Assembly (NCBI GenBank): GCA_963628035.1
Contig: CAVGED010000090.1
Coordinates: 1-44,809 of the forward strand
From: 14-2 sp963628035
Lineage (GTDB): Bacteria > Bacillota > Clostridia > Lachnospirales > Lachnospiraceae
Length of the DNA: 44,809 nucleotides
Direction: 5' to 3'
How positions within the stretch are numbered: position 1 is the stretch's first letter; every line of letters starts with the position of its first letter. The position numbers and the translations under genes were made by a program. This document shows positions 26,794 to 35,399 of this stretch, piece after piece. The notes under the pieces were generated by a model that saw only the letters and a program-made list of their open reading frames with translations, was not told the origin of the DNA and ran no database searches.

Positions 26794-28083
26794 ATGCCAC
26801 ATAACAACCATTCATACAAACGTCGATTGATTTTAAACATCATCAACCACCTTGGTCCCATCAGCCGAACCGAACTGATCAATCTTACCGATTACCGTCC
26901 GGCAAGCATCAGTGATATCATCAAGGGACTTTTGGAGGAACAATTGATCGTTGAGACCGGAAACTACTCTGCCGGTCATGGCCGTAGAAGAACGTTGCTG
27001 GAGATCAACAAAACTCATCTGTGTGCTATAGGCATGGTTTTTACTTCCAACTCTGTTAATTTTATCGTTTCACAGGTCGATGGTTCAATCCTGAAACAGG
27101 ATTTATTGAAATTTTCACCCGATATCGGGAAAGATATTCTGATCAGTCAGATTATAGATCGTGTAAAAATATTATTGGAAGCTTTCCATAACAAAGAGAT
27201 TCTTGGGATCGGTATCGGCGAACCGCATCATGATCCTACCGGTTATCAGACCGGAGGCACTCTGTCCTCGGATTACTCCCACTTCAATGACTGGGTGCAC
27301 CTCGGATTAAAACCCCGTCTGGAAGAGCTCTTTCAGCTGCATGTTGAAGTCTACAGTGGGGTCACTCTTCCGGTTATGGCTCAGCAGCATTTCGGTGTTG
27401 CCAAGGGTGTACAAAACTTTATCTGCATCGAATTATCCAATGGCATCGGTGCTTCTATCTGCTGCAATGGTGTCCCGGTTACCGGTGCAAAAGGCATGTC
27501 CGGTGAACTGGGGCACACTGTCATAAGCTATGGAGCCCCAAACCAGAAGCTCTGCTACTGCGGAAAACCCGGATGTGTAGAGAACAGCACCGCCTACCCT
27601 TATCTGATCGCAGAACTTAAGGACGCTTTAAATCACGGTGTATTCTCTACTTTAAGTACCCATCTGGATAGTAACAAAGACATTACCATATCGGCAATCC
27701 GCAAGGCATTGGGCGAAAATGATCGTCTGTGCATGTATCATGTCAAAAATATTGCCGCACGGCTTGGCGTGCTCATCGCCAACACAGTCAATCTGCTGAA
27801 TCCGGAGCTGGTGGTACTCTACGGCTTTATGCTGGAGCTGGGCGATTATTTTCTAAACCAGCTGGAAACCTCCATCCGCGAGAATGTGTTATCCATTGTC
27901 GAAGATTTTGAAATACGTATTTCCGATTCACTGGAAACAATACTTCCGCTCGGTGCAGTAGCGGAGATCTATACCTCCTATCTACGCAGCGATGACTACA
28001 AATGGGTCTATCAGCTTCAGCCCTCCGATCTGGAAGAATGGTCTCTGATCCAAGGCGCTCATTCGGAAAACAACCAGGCTTAA
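26794..28083 (+). CDS. ROK family transcriptional regulator (NagC/XylR type)
   Basis: Repressor-type protein of 429 residues, the only plus-strand gene. A winged helix-turn-helix occupies about 8-65 (SRTELINLTDYRPASISDII). The ROK sugar-binding domain follows, with the zinc motif His241, Cys254, Cys256 and Cys261 in CYCGKPGCVEN. The catalytic Asp region of ROK kinases (normally NDANAA) is replaced by YSGVTLPV, so it should not be a kinase. I place the start at ATG 26794, seven bases after GGAGGA; an upstream in-frame ATG at 26764 would overlap the ribosome site. It faces the locus A promoter and probably controls it and itself through the tandem repeats. Its ligand is probably a sugar or sugar phosphate from the pathway. 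Confidence 0.93.
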   Translation: MPHNNHSYKRRLILNIINHLGPISRTELINLTDYRPASISDIIKGLLEEQLIVETGNYSAGHGRRRTLLEINKTHLCAIGMVFTSNSVNFIVSQVDGSILKQDLLKFSPDIGKDILISQIIDRVKILLEAFHNKEILGIGIGEPHHDPTGYQTGGTLSSDYSHFNDWVHLGLKPRLEELFQLHVEVYSGVTLPVMAQQHFGVAKGVQNFICIELSNGIGASICCNGVPVTGAKGMSGELGHTVISYGAPNQKLCYCGKPGCVENSTAYPYLIAELKDALNHGVFSTLSTHLDSNKDITISAIRKALGENDRLCMYHVKNIAARLGVLIANTVNLLNPELVVLYGFMLELGDYFLNQLETSIRENVLSIVEDFEIRISDSLETILPLGAVAEIYTSYLRSDDYKWVYQLQPSDLEEWSLIQGAHSENNQA

Positions 28084-28093
28084 ATGAGCGCCC

Positions 28094-28109
28094 GCAAGGG
28101 CAACCTTGC
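28094..28109 (+). terminator. Small hairpin between convergent genes
   Basis: GCAAGG, a GCAA tetraloop and CCTTGC lie in the 43-bp gap between the ROK gene and the convergent ATPase gene. The stem is only 6 bp and no U-tract follows, so termination here would be weak. Confidence 0.3.
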
Positions 28110-28126
28110 CATACGGAGAATATAAA

Positions 28127-29818
28127 TTATCCGATCATAACCCTTTTTCCTTCAAACGCAAAACCATATTTTCGGATCCGTTCCGCTGGGACTCCCTTTT
28201 CCCGCAGAACCATCTCATACTTCTTGTCCTCAATCTGTTTTAAGGCTTGCTGCACCGTATCTGCAAGGGTCTTTTCCTCATCTGGATCATGGACTTTAAA
28301 CTCCAGAATGATGCCATCCTCGCCTTCTTTCTTTGGTTCAAGCAATACGTCATATCTTCCATAACCACTTTCCCTGTTTGAAGAAATAGAATACCTGTCA
28401 GCCAGCTCTACCATCAGTCCTAAGACAAATCCATGGTAAAAGCGTTCCGGTTCTGCCTTCTTTGACGGCATTGTTCCCGTATCAAAGGAGCTGAAGGTTA
28501 CCAGCGCCACCTGGTTCATGTAGACATTCATCGCCTTCACATCGCCTGCCAGCAATGCCTTGATAAAATCGTTATAATCTGCCTCTGCCGTCACAAACCA
28601 TCCGCTGACCATATTGCGGAACATGATCTGCACCTCTCCATTGGTCAAGGCCAATTCATACTCCGGATTTCTTCCGTATGGAATCTCATTGTACTCCTCG
28701 TGGCTTACAACCTTCAGGTATCCGCTGGCCAGAAGCAGGCTCCAGATAGCTTTCTCGTTTCCATTCAGCTGATCGTACGCAATCTGCTCATCAATAGGTG
28801 TATACAGATGATCTCCTTTCAGCAATTGTTCAAAAGAAGTTTTTACGTTCCTGCTTCCCTGGCGAATTAATTTTCCCACCAGACTATTTGAGCTGGTGTT
28901 CGCCCAGTAAACTCCGATCTTTCCTGTATCCAGATAGTTCAGTATCGACCACGGATTATATATATCCTTATGTGCTCCAAAAATAAATCCGTCATACCAA
29001 CGTTTCACCTTGTCCTTATCCGAATACCCATATTCATCCATGGCCGCAAACACTTCCTCTTCTGTAAACCCAAAGGAGGCAGCATACTCATCCGAAGTAG
29101 TAGTGACAACTTTCAGATTATTCAGATCAGAAAAAATAGATTCCTTGCTCACCCTGGTAATGCCCGTCATGATTGCACGTTCCAGCCATGGATTTGTCTT
29201 AAATGTGGCATTGAACAGACTTCTGGTAAATGCTACAAGCTCCTCCCAGTATCCATCCACATATGCCTCCTGCATGGGGGTATCATATTCATCCAGAAGA
29301 ATGATGACCTTTTTTCCATAATACCGGGACAGATATTTTGCAAGATTATGAATTGCCATGGTTGCCTGCACATCATCCATATCCATGGTTACGTTTTGGA
29401 AGAAAAACCTATCTGTCTCTTCCATAACGCCGCTTTTTAATAAAAACGCGTACTCTGCATATAATTCCGTCAGCAGCTGACAGATCTTTTTTCTGGCCAT
29501 GGCATAGCTGGTCTCTTTTACATTCGCGAAGGACAGACTGATAACCGGATAGCTTCCTTGCAGATTCTGGTATTTTTCTTCTTTCCAGATAGACTGATCT
29601 TCAAACAGATCGCTCCGGCCTGCATACTTTACAGAAAAGAATTGTTCCAGCATGCTCATGGTCAGGGTCTTTCCAAAACGCCGTGGACGAGTAATCAGTG
29701 TTACTGCATCTCCTGCTTCCCACCATGCCTTAACAAATGCTGTTTTGTCCACATAAAAATAATTATTTTCTATAATTTCATTATAGTATTGTATCCCTAT
29801 TGCTACGTTTCTTCCCAT
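28127..29818 (-). CDS. AAA-ATPase-like / PD-(D/E)XK nuclease family protein
   Basis: Protein of 563 residues. The N-terminal AAA-ATPase-like domain (PF09820 type) has the P-loop variant RPRRFGKTL with Lys50-Thr51 and a Walker B VIILLDEYDTPM. The C-terminal PD-(D/E)XK domain (PF08011 type) has Asp490 in GRYDVLLE and Glu506-Phe-Lys508 in ILEFKVHD. The family is common and multicopy in Clostridia and Bacteroidia; its role is unsettled, with links to mobile DNA suspected. The ATG follows TTAGGAGGTG. It stands alone between the two sugar loci with its own promoter and is probably unrelated to them. All motifs are intact. Confidence 0.9.
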   Translation of the reverse strand: MGRNVAIGIQYYNEIIENNYFYVDKTAFVKAWWEAGDAVTLITRPRRFGKTLTMSMLEQFFSVKYAGRSDLFEDQSIWKEEKYQNLQGSYPVISLSFANVKETSYAMARKKICQLLTELYAEYAFLLKSGVMEETDRFFFQNVTMDMDDVQATMAIHNLAKYLSRYYGKKVIILLDEYDTPMQEAYVDGYWEELVAFTRSLFNATFKTNPWLERAIMTGITRVSKESIFSDLNNLKVVTTTSDEYAASFGFTEEEVFAAMDEYGYSDKDKVKRWYDGFIFGAHKDIYNPWSILNYLDTGKIGVYWANTSSNSLVGKLIRQGSRNVKTSFEQLLKGDHLYTPIDEQIAYDQLNGNEKAIWSLLLASGYLKVVSHEEYNEIPYGRNPEYELALTNGEVQIMFRNMVSGWFVTAEADYNDFIKALLAGDVKAMNVYMNQVALVTFSSFDTGTMPSKKAEPERFYHGFVLGLMVELADRYSISSNRESGYGRYDVLLEPKKEGEDGIILEFKVHDPDEEKTLADTVQQALKQIEDKKYEMVLREKGVPAERIRKYGFAFEGKRVMIG

Positions 29819-29853
29819 CAGAACACCTCCTAAGCCATCCCTCTGTGAAATTT

Positions 29854-29896
29854 AAAATCCGTTATACCAGTCATTTTCTCTAGTATAACGGATTTT
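29854..29896 (-). terminator. Terminator of locus B (bidirectional hairpin)
   Basis: Perfect 14-bp arms AAAATCCGTTATAC and GTATAACGGATTTT with a 15-base loop lie 40 bp after the stop of the rhamnosidase gene. In the minus direction the 3' arm ends in UUUU followed by AAAUUU; in the plus direction five T residues follow. It probably ends locus B transcription. Confidence 0.75.
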
Positions 29897-29910
29897 TCTG
29901 TAAAAAACAA
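29882..29910 (-). promoter_or_regulatory. Promoter of the ATPase/nuclease gene, overlapping the terminator
   Basis: On the minus strand TTGTTT (29910-29905), a 17-bp spacer and TATACT (29887-29882). The -10 box is made of the inner part of one hairpin arm, so terminator and promoter share bases. Confidence 0.45.
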
Positions 29911-29935
29911 TGAAAATAATCTTACAAAGTGGCAT

Positions 29936-32161
29936 TTACTCATCCGGAAATAAGTTAGTCCGAATCCTCCCTGAATTGTATTTCATTACACTATAAAATA
30001 TAAAACTTCCAGGTCCTACCACATGTCTCTGATTATCAATAAAAATTTCTGCCTCTACCGGAGTTGTAATCTCATAACGCCACAATCCGTCCTGCTTCTT
30101 CCACTGTGAACTTACTCGTCCATTTCTTGTATCTACTTCTGCTTTCAACCAATCTAAACGTTCATCCGGATTTGGTTCAATCTTTACTTTTGCATAACCC
30201 GGATATTCTTCTACTGTACGAATACCTGCAGCTGAAGTATATACCCAGTCAATCACTGAACCAAAAGCATAATGATTAAATGAATTCATTCTAGGTGCCC
30301 AGAATTCCCCATTTTCCATGATGTTATCCCAATGCTCCCAGATAGTTGTTGCTCCCAGTGTTACCGGGTGCAGCCATGATGGATATTCTGTTCTAAGTAA
30401 TAATGTATAAGCTAAATCTGCATGTCCATAGTCACTCAATACATGCAAAATGTAAGGTGTTCCTACGAAACCTGTTTTAATTTGATTTCCACATGCTACT
30501 ACCATTTCTGCCAGTTGGTCAGCTGTCGCCTGACAGTCTTTTGCCAGATGAAAATACGCCGCAAGAATACACTCTGTTTGTGTATAGTATTCTGGAAATT
30601 CTTTTCTAAATGCAGCAACGATATTTTGATAAAGTTCTTCGTATTTTGAAACGTCTTTATTTAACACTTTACCTACCTTGATTACCAATCCAGTAGAGTA
30701 TGCATAAAATGCTGATGCAACGAACTCATCTCTCGTAGAACCTTTGAAGCTACCGGAAGGTGCATCCAATGCCACCCAGTCTCCAAAATGATTACAGCAT
30801 CCTATCCACAGATTTTCTTTTTCTGTGTGTGTAGAAATGTAATAGATCCATTTTTCCATACATTCATATTGTTTTTCCAAAATGTATGGATTACCATATG
30901 CCAAATATACTTGCCAAGGACAAACTGTTGCTACATCTCCCCACGCTGCACTACTTGTAGGACGATGGAATACTTCCGGAATAATGCATCCGATATAACC
31001 GTCATCCCACTGCTCTGCTGCCACATCTGCCATCCATTTTGTCAAGAATTTTTCTACGTCATAATTCAGACATGCTGTTTTTGCAAAGATTTGAATATCT
31101 CCTGTCCAACCAAGTCTCTCATTTCTCTGCGGACAATCTGTAGGTACATCCAAAAAGTTACCTTTCTGTCCCCAAAATACATTGTCAAAGAGACGATTCA
31201 ACATTGGATTCGAACAACTTACCCATCCGGTACGTTTCATTTCTGAATGCACTACAACACCTATGAAACAATCCGGTGTTACTTCTACACCTTCCGGAAA
31301 TTGATTGATACGAATATAACGGAAACCATAGAATGTCAAGGTTGGCTCAAAAGTCTGTTCCCCATCTTTACAAATATAATGATATTGACATTTTGCTCTA
31401 CGGTAGTTCTCATTATAAAAATTTCCTTCCTTATCCATAACTTCTGCAAAAGAAAAATCAATTACATCACCTTCCTTTGCATTTACATTTACAGTTACAG
31501 CCACATAACCTGTAATTTCCTGGCCAAAATCTACAATTGTTTCTCCTTTTGGTGTTACAAAAATGTCAGCCACAGTTAAACGTTCATGTGTATGAACCTC
31601 TTCACCTTCTTGCGGGATCAGAGTTTTCCATGGACCTTCAAAAATCTCTACAGATTCTTTTTCTCCCAAAGCGATATTGGCATCGTAAATCTCGCCGTCA
31701 TAGATTTCAGCAAAACGTACTGGTCCTTCTGCTACCTTCCACGACTCATCGGTTGCTACAATCTCTTGACTTCCATCTTTATAATTAATCATCAGCTGTG
31801 CTAATAGTCCAGAAGGAGTCTCTGTGATTTCTTTCCATCTTCCTCCTCTATCTTCCCAAGACATCATGTGTGTATGGTACCATCCCTTAGCCACTACAAC
31901 TGTAATTTCGTTTGTCTCTTTTAACATATCTGTTACGTCATATTTCTGATATTGAAGTCTTTCACGATATGCAGTCCAACCTGGTGCCAAGATGAAATCT
32001 CCTACTCTTTGACCGTTAATTTCCGCCTCATAAACACCCATTGCAGTAATATAAAGTGTAGCCTGTTTCACTTCCTTTGCTAAATCAAAATCTTGTATGT
32101 ATACCGGCGGAACATCGCCCATCTCTCTAACTGGTTTTAACCATTTTGCTTCCCAATTCAT
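29936..32161 (-). CDS. GH78 alpha-L-rhamnosidase
   Basis: Intracellular glycosidase of 741 residues that removes terminal alpha-L-rhamnose. An N-terminal rhamnosidase domain (YITAMGVYEAEINGQRVGD, then LAPGWTAYRERLQYQ) is followed by the (alpha/alpha)6 catalytic domain. This contains the family motif DCPQRNERLGWTGD near 340-354, supplying the acid residues, and TTIWEHWDN with the second catalytic Glu near residue 610. A C-terminal beta domain closes the protein. At 741 residues it is shorter than the usual 900 or more and lacks the extra N-terminal sandwich of longer members. It has no signal peptide. It is the last gene of locus B, 42 bp after the beta-helix gene, with a strong hairpin behind it. 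It points to a rhamnose-bearing glycan such as rhamnogalacturonan or a plant glycoside. Confidence 0.95.
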   Translation of the reverse strand: MNWEAKWLKPVREMGDVPPVYIQDFDLAKEVKQATLYITAMGVYEAEINGQRVGDFILAPGWTAYRERLQYQKYDVTDMLKETNEITVVVAKGWYHTHMMSWEDRGGRWKEITETPSGLLAQLMINYKDGSQEIVATDESWKVAEGPVRFAEIYDGEIYDANIALGEKESVEIFEGPWKTLIPQEGEEVHTHERLTVADIFVTPKGETIVDFGQEITGYVAVTVNVNAKEGDVIDFSFAEVMDKEGNFYNENYRRAKCQYHYICKDGEQTFEPTLTFYGFRYIRINQFPEGVEVTPDCFIGVVVHSEMKRTGWVSCSNPMLNRLFDNVFWGQKGNFLDVPTDCPQRNERLGWTGDIQIFAKTACLNYDVEKFLTKWMADVAAEQWDDGYIGCIIPEVFHRPTSSAAWGDVATVCPWQVYLAYGNPYILEKQYECMEKWIYYISTHTEKENLWIGCCNHFGDWVALDAPSGSFKGSTRDEFVASAFYAYSTGLVIKVGKVLNKDVSKYEELYQNIVAAFRKEFPEYYTQTECILAAYFHLAKDCQATADQLAEMVVACGNQIKTGFVGTPYILHVLSDYGHADLAYTLLLRTEYPSWLHPVTLGATTIWEHWDNIMENGEFWAPRMNSFNHYAFGSVIDWVYTSAAGIRTVEEYPGYAKVKIEPNPDERLDWLKAEVDTRNGRVSSQWKKQDGLWRYEITTPVEAEIFIDNQRHVVGPGSFIFYSVMKYNSGRIRTNLFPDE

Positions 32162-32203
32162 ATTTTCGCTCCATTCAATCCGTTGTCTTTTTAGTTTAAT
32201 TTT

Positions 32204-34255
32204 TTATTCAGCCGTTGGAATATTACCTTTCCAATTTTCTAATGCAAAAATATTTGAATCTTTGTAGTTATATCCCGCTATCGGATATATCAGTTTTTTT
32301 AGAATCAAATCACCTGCTTCAGTAACTCCTAACGTATAATCCGTCAGGTTCGAACCTTTTAACACCAAACTGTTCAAACTATCTGTTGCTTTAGTTGGAT
32401 CTTCACATGTTACAAGCGCATTAATTGCCGTAACCCTACTATCGGCACAAAGCACATCCATTCTACTACTTGTGTCAAAATCAGTTGCAAGTGTCAAGTA
32501 TGCCGTCTTAGTCAGCCACACTTCAATATTATTAATTCCAGACAATTTCACTTGAGAATTTTCATCTCCAACACGTACATCTGCGCCCTGTGAAGCACCC
32601 GTGTTATCACTAAATGTATTGTTGTTCAATACTGTAACTGTATTCTTTCCTGTACTAAGCGCTCCGCCACCTTTGGTTCCTGCATTACCTGTAAATGTGT
32701 TTCCGGTCAATGTAACTTTTTTATCCTCAGCCTTTTTCTGAATATTGTTTACAATTGCTCCTCCATACTGTGATGTATTTGAAGTAAAGGTACAATTCTC
32801 AATGCTTGCATCCATTGTGCTGTTATCAAAGTAAATTGCTCCACCTTGATTTGTTGCTTTATTTCCAATGAAAGTCGCTCCCTCAACTTTGAATTCTGTA
32901 CAAGCCTTTAATACGTTAATCGCTCCACCATGTACTGCTGTGGCAACATTATTTAAAAATGTTCCACCTGTAATATTCACGATACTATTTGCAGCTGATA
33001 TGTTGATTGCTCCGCCACGAGCCCCTTCGTTACCATCAAAAATTCCACCTGTGATTTTTAATGTTCCACCGTTAACACTGATTGCTCCACCAATCTCACC
33101 GTTTGTAGCAGAACTTGTCGCTTTGAAATGACTAACCTGTACACCCGCACCGACACTTACTGTTGTAGCTGTCGGTATCGATACAAGTCTTGTAGATGCA
33201 CCTACTGTTATGTTTTCTTTATTACCGTCAACGACTAACATTGGTAATTCATCTGTTCCCGTAGAGGCAAATGATAATTGACTTTTGCTTCCCAACTTGA
33301 ACATTGCCACATCATCCGCCCATGCACTACTACGTGAAATGGTGCGCTTTGTACCATCATCTTGAATTGTAACATTTACATCACCAATTTCAATCTGACT
33401 TGTAAGTTCCATGTCACTTTGAAGAAACACTCTTCCTTCTTGATCATCTAACACATCAGCCGATGCTATCGATATATTTGTATACGGATGTTCCTTCGTT
33501 CCGTATTGTTTTCCGTCGGAGTTTGCTTTTGTATTTACAAAGACCCATGAACGTCCTTTATTTAATGTTTTTACTCCTTGTGTACCTTCAACTCTTGTAC
33601 CGTCCAACGTAATCCAATATGGTGTCACGATAATCTCTGTATCAACTGCAGTTTCCGGCATATTAGTAAACGTAAATGCTCTAAAATACGTTGCGCATTC
33701 ACCAAAAATCTCCTGTGGTGTTATAGGCATCGATGCTCCACCCTGCTGTCCAACATAATATAATGTTTTCGAAACAGTTTTAGCACTAGTTTCTTTTCTA
33801 TAATCTTCTTTGTCAGATCTGGTAATTACAAAGCCAACCGTATCATATTGAAGCGAATCCACGCTAGTCACCAGACGAATAGCTGCCGGATTTTCAGTTG
33901 ATATGTCACCTGACAACACATTTGAACTCACTTGTGCTTTTATGTTCAAAACATAATTCGGAACAAATTTTGCCCAAGCACCATTCTCATCAGTTACCGT
34001 ATCCTTGGAAAGCGGCTCACTAAATTCTTTTGTACTTTCATCATATGTATTATACCATCCGGCAAAAACATAGTCAGACATGCTTGGTATTTTTGCGTTA
34101 TCGCCTCGATATGTTGATATATCCTCATAATGCACTGCTAATATGCCCTGCTCTTCTGCTTTTGACAAATGACTGATGCACAGTGCACTGACAGAAAGTA
34201 ATACAAAAGAAAATGCTCCCATCAAAATCTTTTTCGTTGATTTTCTTAATCTCAT
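32204..34255 (-). CDS. Secreted beta-helix protein, 683 residues
   Basis: Exported protein with a basic start MRLRKSTKK and a hydrophobic segment ending near HLSKAEEQ (possible signal peptidase site). A short InlB B-repeat-like strand pair follows (VFAGWYNT, WAKFVP). Then comes an Ig-like region of about 150 residues, and from about residue 290 a right-handed beta-helix with rungs such as GGAIxV, NxTGGTFLNN and QGGAIYF. There is no sorting signal or catalytic signature. From residue 290 onward it is homologous to the C-terminal part of the 1602-residue protein. The start at ATG 34255 follows GGAGG; a longer in-frame form would overlap the small peptide gene just upstream. It probably binds a glycan or other ligand at the surface. 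Confidence 0.83.
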   Translation of the reverse strand: MRLRKSTKKILMGAFSFVLLSVSALCISHLSKAEEQGILAVHYEDISTYRGDNAKIPSMSDYVFAGWYNTYDESTKEFSEPLSKDTVTDENGAWAKFVPNYVLNIKAQVSSNVLSGDISTENPAAIRLVTSVDSLQYDTVGFVITRSDKEDYRKETSAKTVSKTLYYVGQQGGASMPITPQEIFGECATYFRAFTFTNMPETAVDTEIIVTPYWITLDGTRVEGTQGVKTLNKGRSWVFVNTKANSDGKQYGTKEHPYTNISIASADVLDDQEGRVFLQSDMELTSQIEIGDVNVTIQDDGTKRTISRSSAWADDVAMFKLGSKSQLSFASTGTDELPMLVVDGNKENITVGASTRLVSIPTATTVSVGAGVQVSHFKATSSATNGEIGGAISVNGGTLKITGGIFDGNEGARGGAINISAANSIVNITGGTFLNNVATAVHGGAINVLKACTEFKVEGATFIGNKATNQGGAIYFDNSTMDASIENCTFTSNTSQYGGAIVNNIQKKAEDKKVTLTGNTFTGNAGTKGGGALSTGKNTVTVLNNNTFSDNTGASQGADVRVGDENSQVKLSGINNIEVWLTKTAYLTLATDFDTSSRMDVLCADSRVTAINALVTCEDPTKATDSLNSLVLKGSNLTDYTLGVTEAGDLILKKLIYPIAGYNYKDSNIFALENWKGNIPTAE
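32642..32858 (-). repeat. 217-bp block near-identical to 35817-36033
   Basis: Aligned by eye without gaps against 35817-36033: nine differences in 217 bases. It encodes the QGGAIYFDNSTMDASIENC and YGGAIVNNIQKKA part of the shared beta-helix module. Confidence 0.85.
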
Positions 34256-34286
34256 TTTTTTCCTCCATTCGAAACGCCTTATCTGT

Positions 34287-34394
34287 TTACCAATTTTCCC
34301 ACTCTTCACCTTCACCTTCGACAAATGAAGATGTGATTACATCAATCTCTAATGTAATCAATTCTATTTCTGGTTGTTCATATTTTATTTCCAT
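34287..34394 (-). CDS. Small acidic peptide, 35 residues
   Basis: Short reading frame in the gap between two secreted-protein genes. The ATG at 34394 is preceded by GGGAGG at eight bases, the best kind of site in this cluster, and it ends in TAA. The peptide starts MEIKYEQPEIELITLEI, continues DVITSSF and ends VEGEGEEWENW. It has no hydrophobic signal and no Cys; net charge is strongly negative. The K-Y-E-x-P-x-I-E start followed by a D-V-I-T-S block recalls short uncharacterised proteins seen in clostridial secretion or peptide loci, but I cannot name a family. It ends 31 bp before the beta-helix gene, so it could be a leader peptide, a peptide product or a small partner of the exported proteins. 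Confidence 0.6.
   Translation of the reverse strand: MEIKYEQPEIELITLEIDVITSSFVEGEGEEWENW
34334..34360. other. Perfect 9-bp hairpin inside the small peptide gene
   Basis: TGATTACAT and ATGTAATCA arms with a 9-base loop lie within the codons for the ITLEIDVIT stretch. It could be an attenuator-like element or chance. Confidence 0.35.
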
Positions 34395-34413
34395 AAAACA
34401 ATCCTCCCAATCG

Positions 34414-35376
34414 TTATTCAAAAGTTAACACTGTCGCCAGCCGATCATCCTTTTCGCCTGTTGTCAGTAACATATACAATTTTCCATTTACATAGCTCAA
34501 GGCCTCTGGCTGACGATATGTGAGTTCTGTATATTCTTTCATTTCTTTGCAATATACTAATTGTCCTTCCATATCAAATGCCGCAATATAGATTCTTCCC
34601 TGCGCACTTCCATGTACCTGATAGATATAACCATCACCTACTGTAAATCCACGGAAGGTTACTGTACCATAACGTCCTTTACTGTCATCCTTGCGTAGTG
34701 CTTTTTGACCACCCGAACATGTTACACGATATAAACATTCCGGCTCTTCTTCATCTAACAAACTGCTTCTATCATAGAATTCATATCGTGGTTCACCTTC
34801 GCTACTGATTACACGTAAAACAACCCAATCATTCTCTGCATCTACCTGCAATGTGAAATATCCATCTAAATCATCAAATGAAATGGTCTTCCCATATTCT
34901 CTTTGCAGAAATCCCTCATTCTGCCACTCCACACACGAAATCGTAGTTCCCATGTCATCCAATGTGCCGTTACTTTCTAACCATAAAGATGTTTTTCCAT
35001 CACCGGAATTTTCAACACTCAGGCTTCCATAACCCGATTCACTGGCATGCATCCATTCAGTTTTTTCCCATGAGTCCTCTTTTTTTTCCACTTTTGTAAT
35101 CATTAAGTCAGATGGCAACTTGCCATATGCTTGGGAAATATAAAATGTTTGCTCATCTTCTGTGACTCCAATGCCACGCATCTCAGTATTTCTTTCTAAT
35201 GCCACATCTTGAAATACCGCTGTTGGGGTCATTTTTGTCAAATCAACCATTTTCTCTGTTTTACTCTGAAGAACCTGTGGTTCTGCAGTCGTGTTCCCCG
35301 GTTCTTTCGGGGAACACGCTACAAACAGAGAACTCACTACTAAAAGAATAGGTAACACTATTTTGTTCTTTTTCAT
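34414..35376 (-). CDS. Lipoprotein, propeller-like, unknown function
   Basis: Exported lipoprotein of 320 residues with lipobox LFVAC. The mature part is a chain of beta strands with repeated aromatic-Gly patterns (FRGFTVGDGYIYQVHGSAQG, LSYVNGKLYMLLTTGE), suggesting a beta-propeller; the YIYQxxGS segment is faintly like the TagC/helveticin J type, which is only a suggestion. The start at ATG 35376 follows AGGAGG by six bases and avoids overlap with the stop of the giant gene upstream; a longer in-frame form is less likely. Neighbours: the 1602-residue beta-helix protein (23 bp upstream) and the small peptide gene downstream. It may bind a ligand beside those proteins. Confidence 0.75.
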   Translation of the reverse strand: MKKNKIVLPILLVVSSLFVACSPKEPGNTTAEPQVLQSKTEKMVDLTKMTPTAVFQDVALERNTEMRGIGVTEDEQTFYISQAYGKLPSDLMITKVEKKEDSWEKTEWMHASESGYGSLSVENSGDGKTSLWLESNGTLDDMGTTISCVEWQNEGFLQREYGKTISFDDLDGYFTLQVDAENDWVVLRVISSEGEPRYEFYDRSSLLDEEEPECLYRVTCSGGQKALRKDDSKGRYGTVTFRGFTVGDGYIYQVHGSAQGRIYIAAFDMEGQLVYCKEMKEYTELTYRQPEALSYVNGKLYMLLTTGEKDDRLATVLTFE

Positions 35377-35399
35377 AGAATGCCTCCTATAACATCTTT

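Noticed and set aside
34256..34324. Longer start for the 683-residue protein
   Set aside because: The extension overlaps the small peptide gene, has no ribosome site and precedes a normal signal peptide start that has GGAGG.
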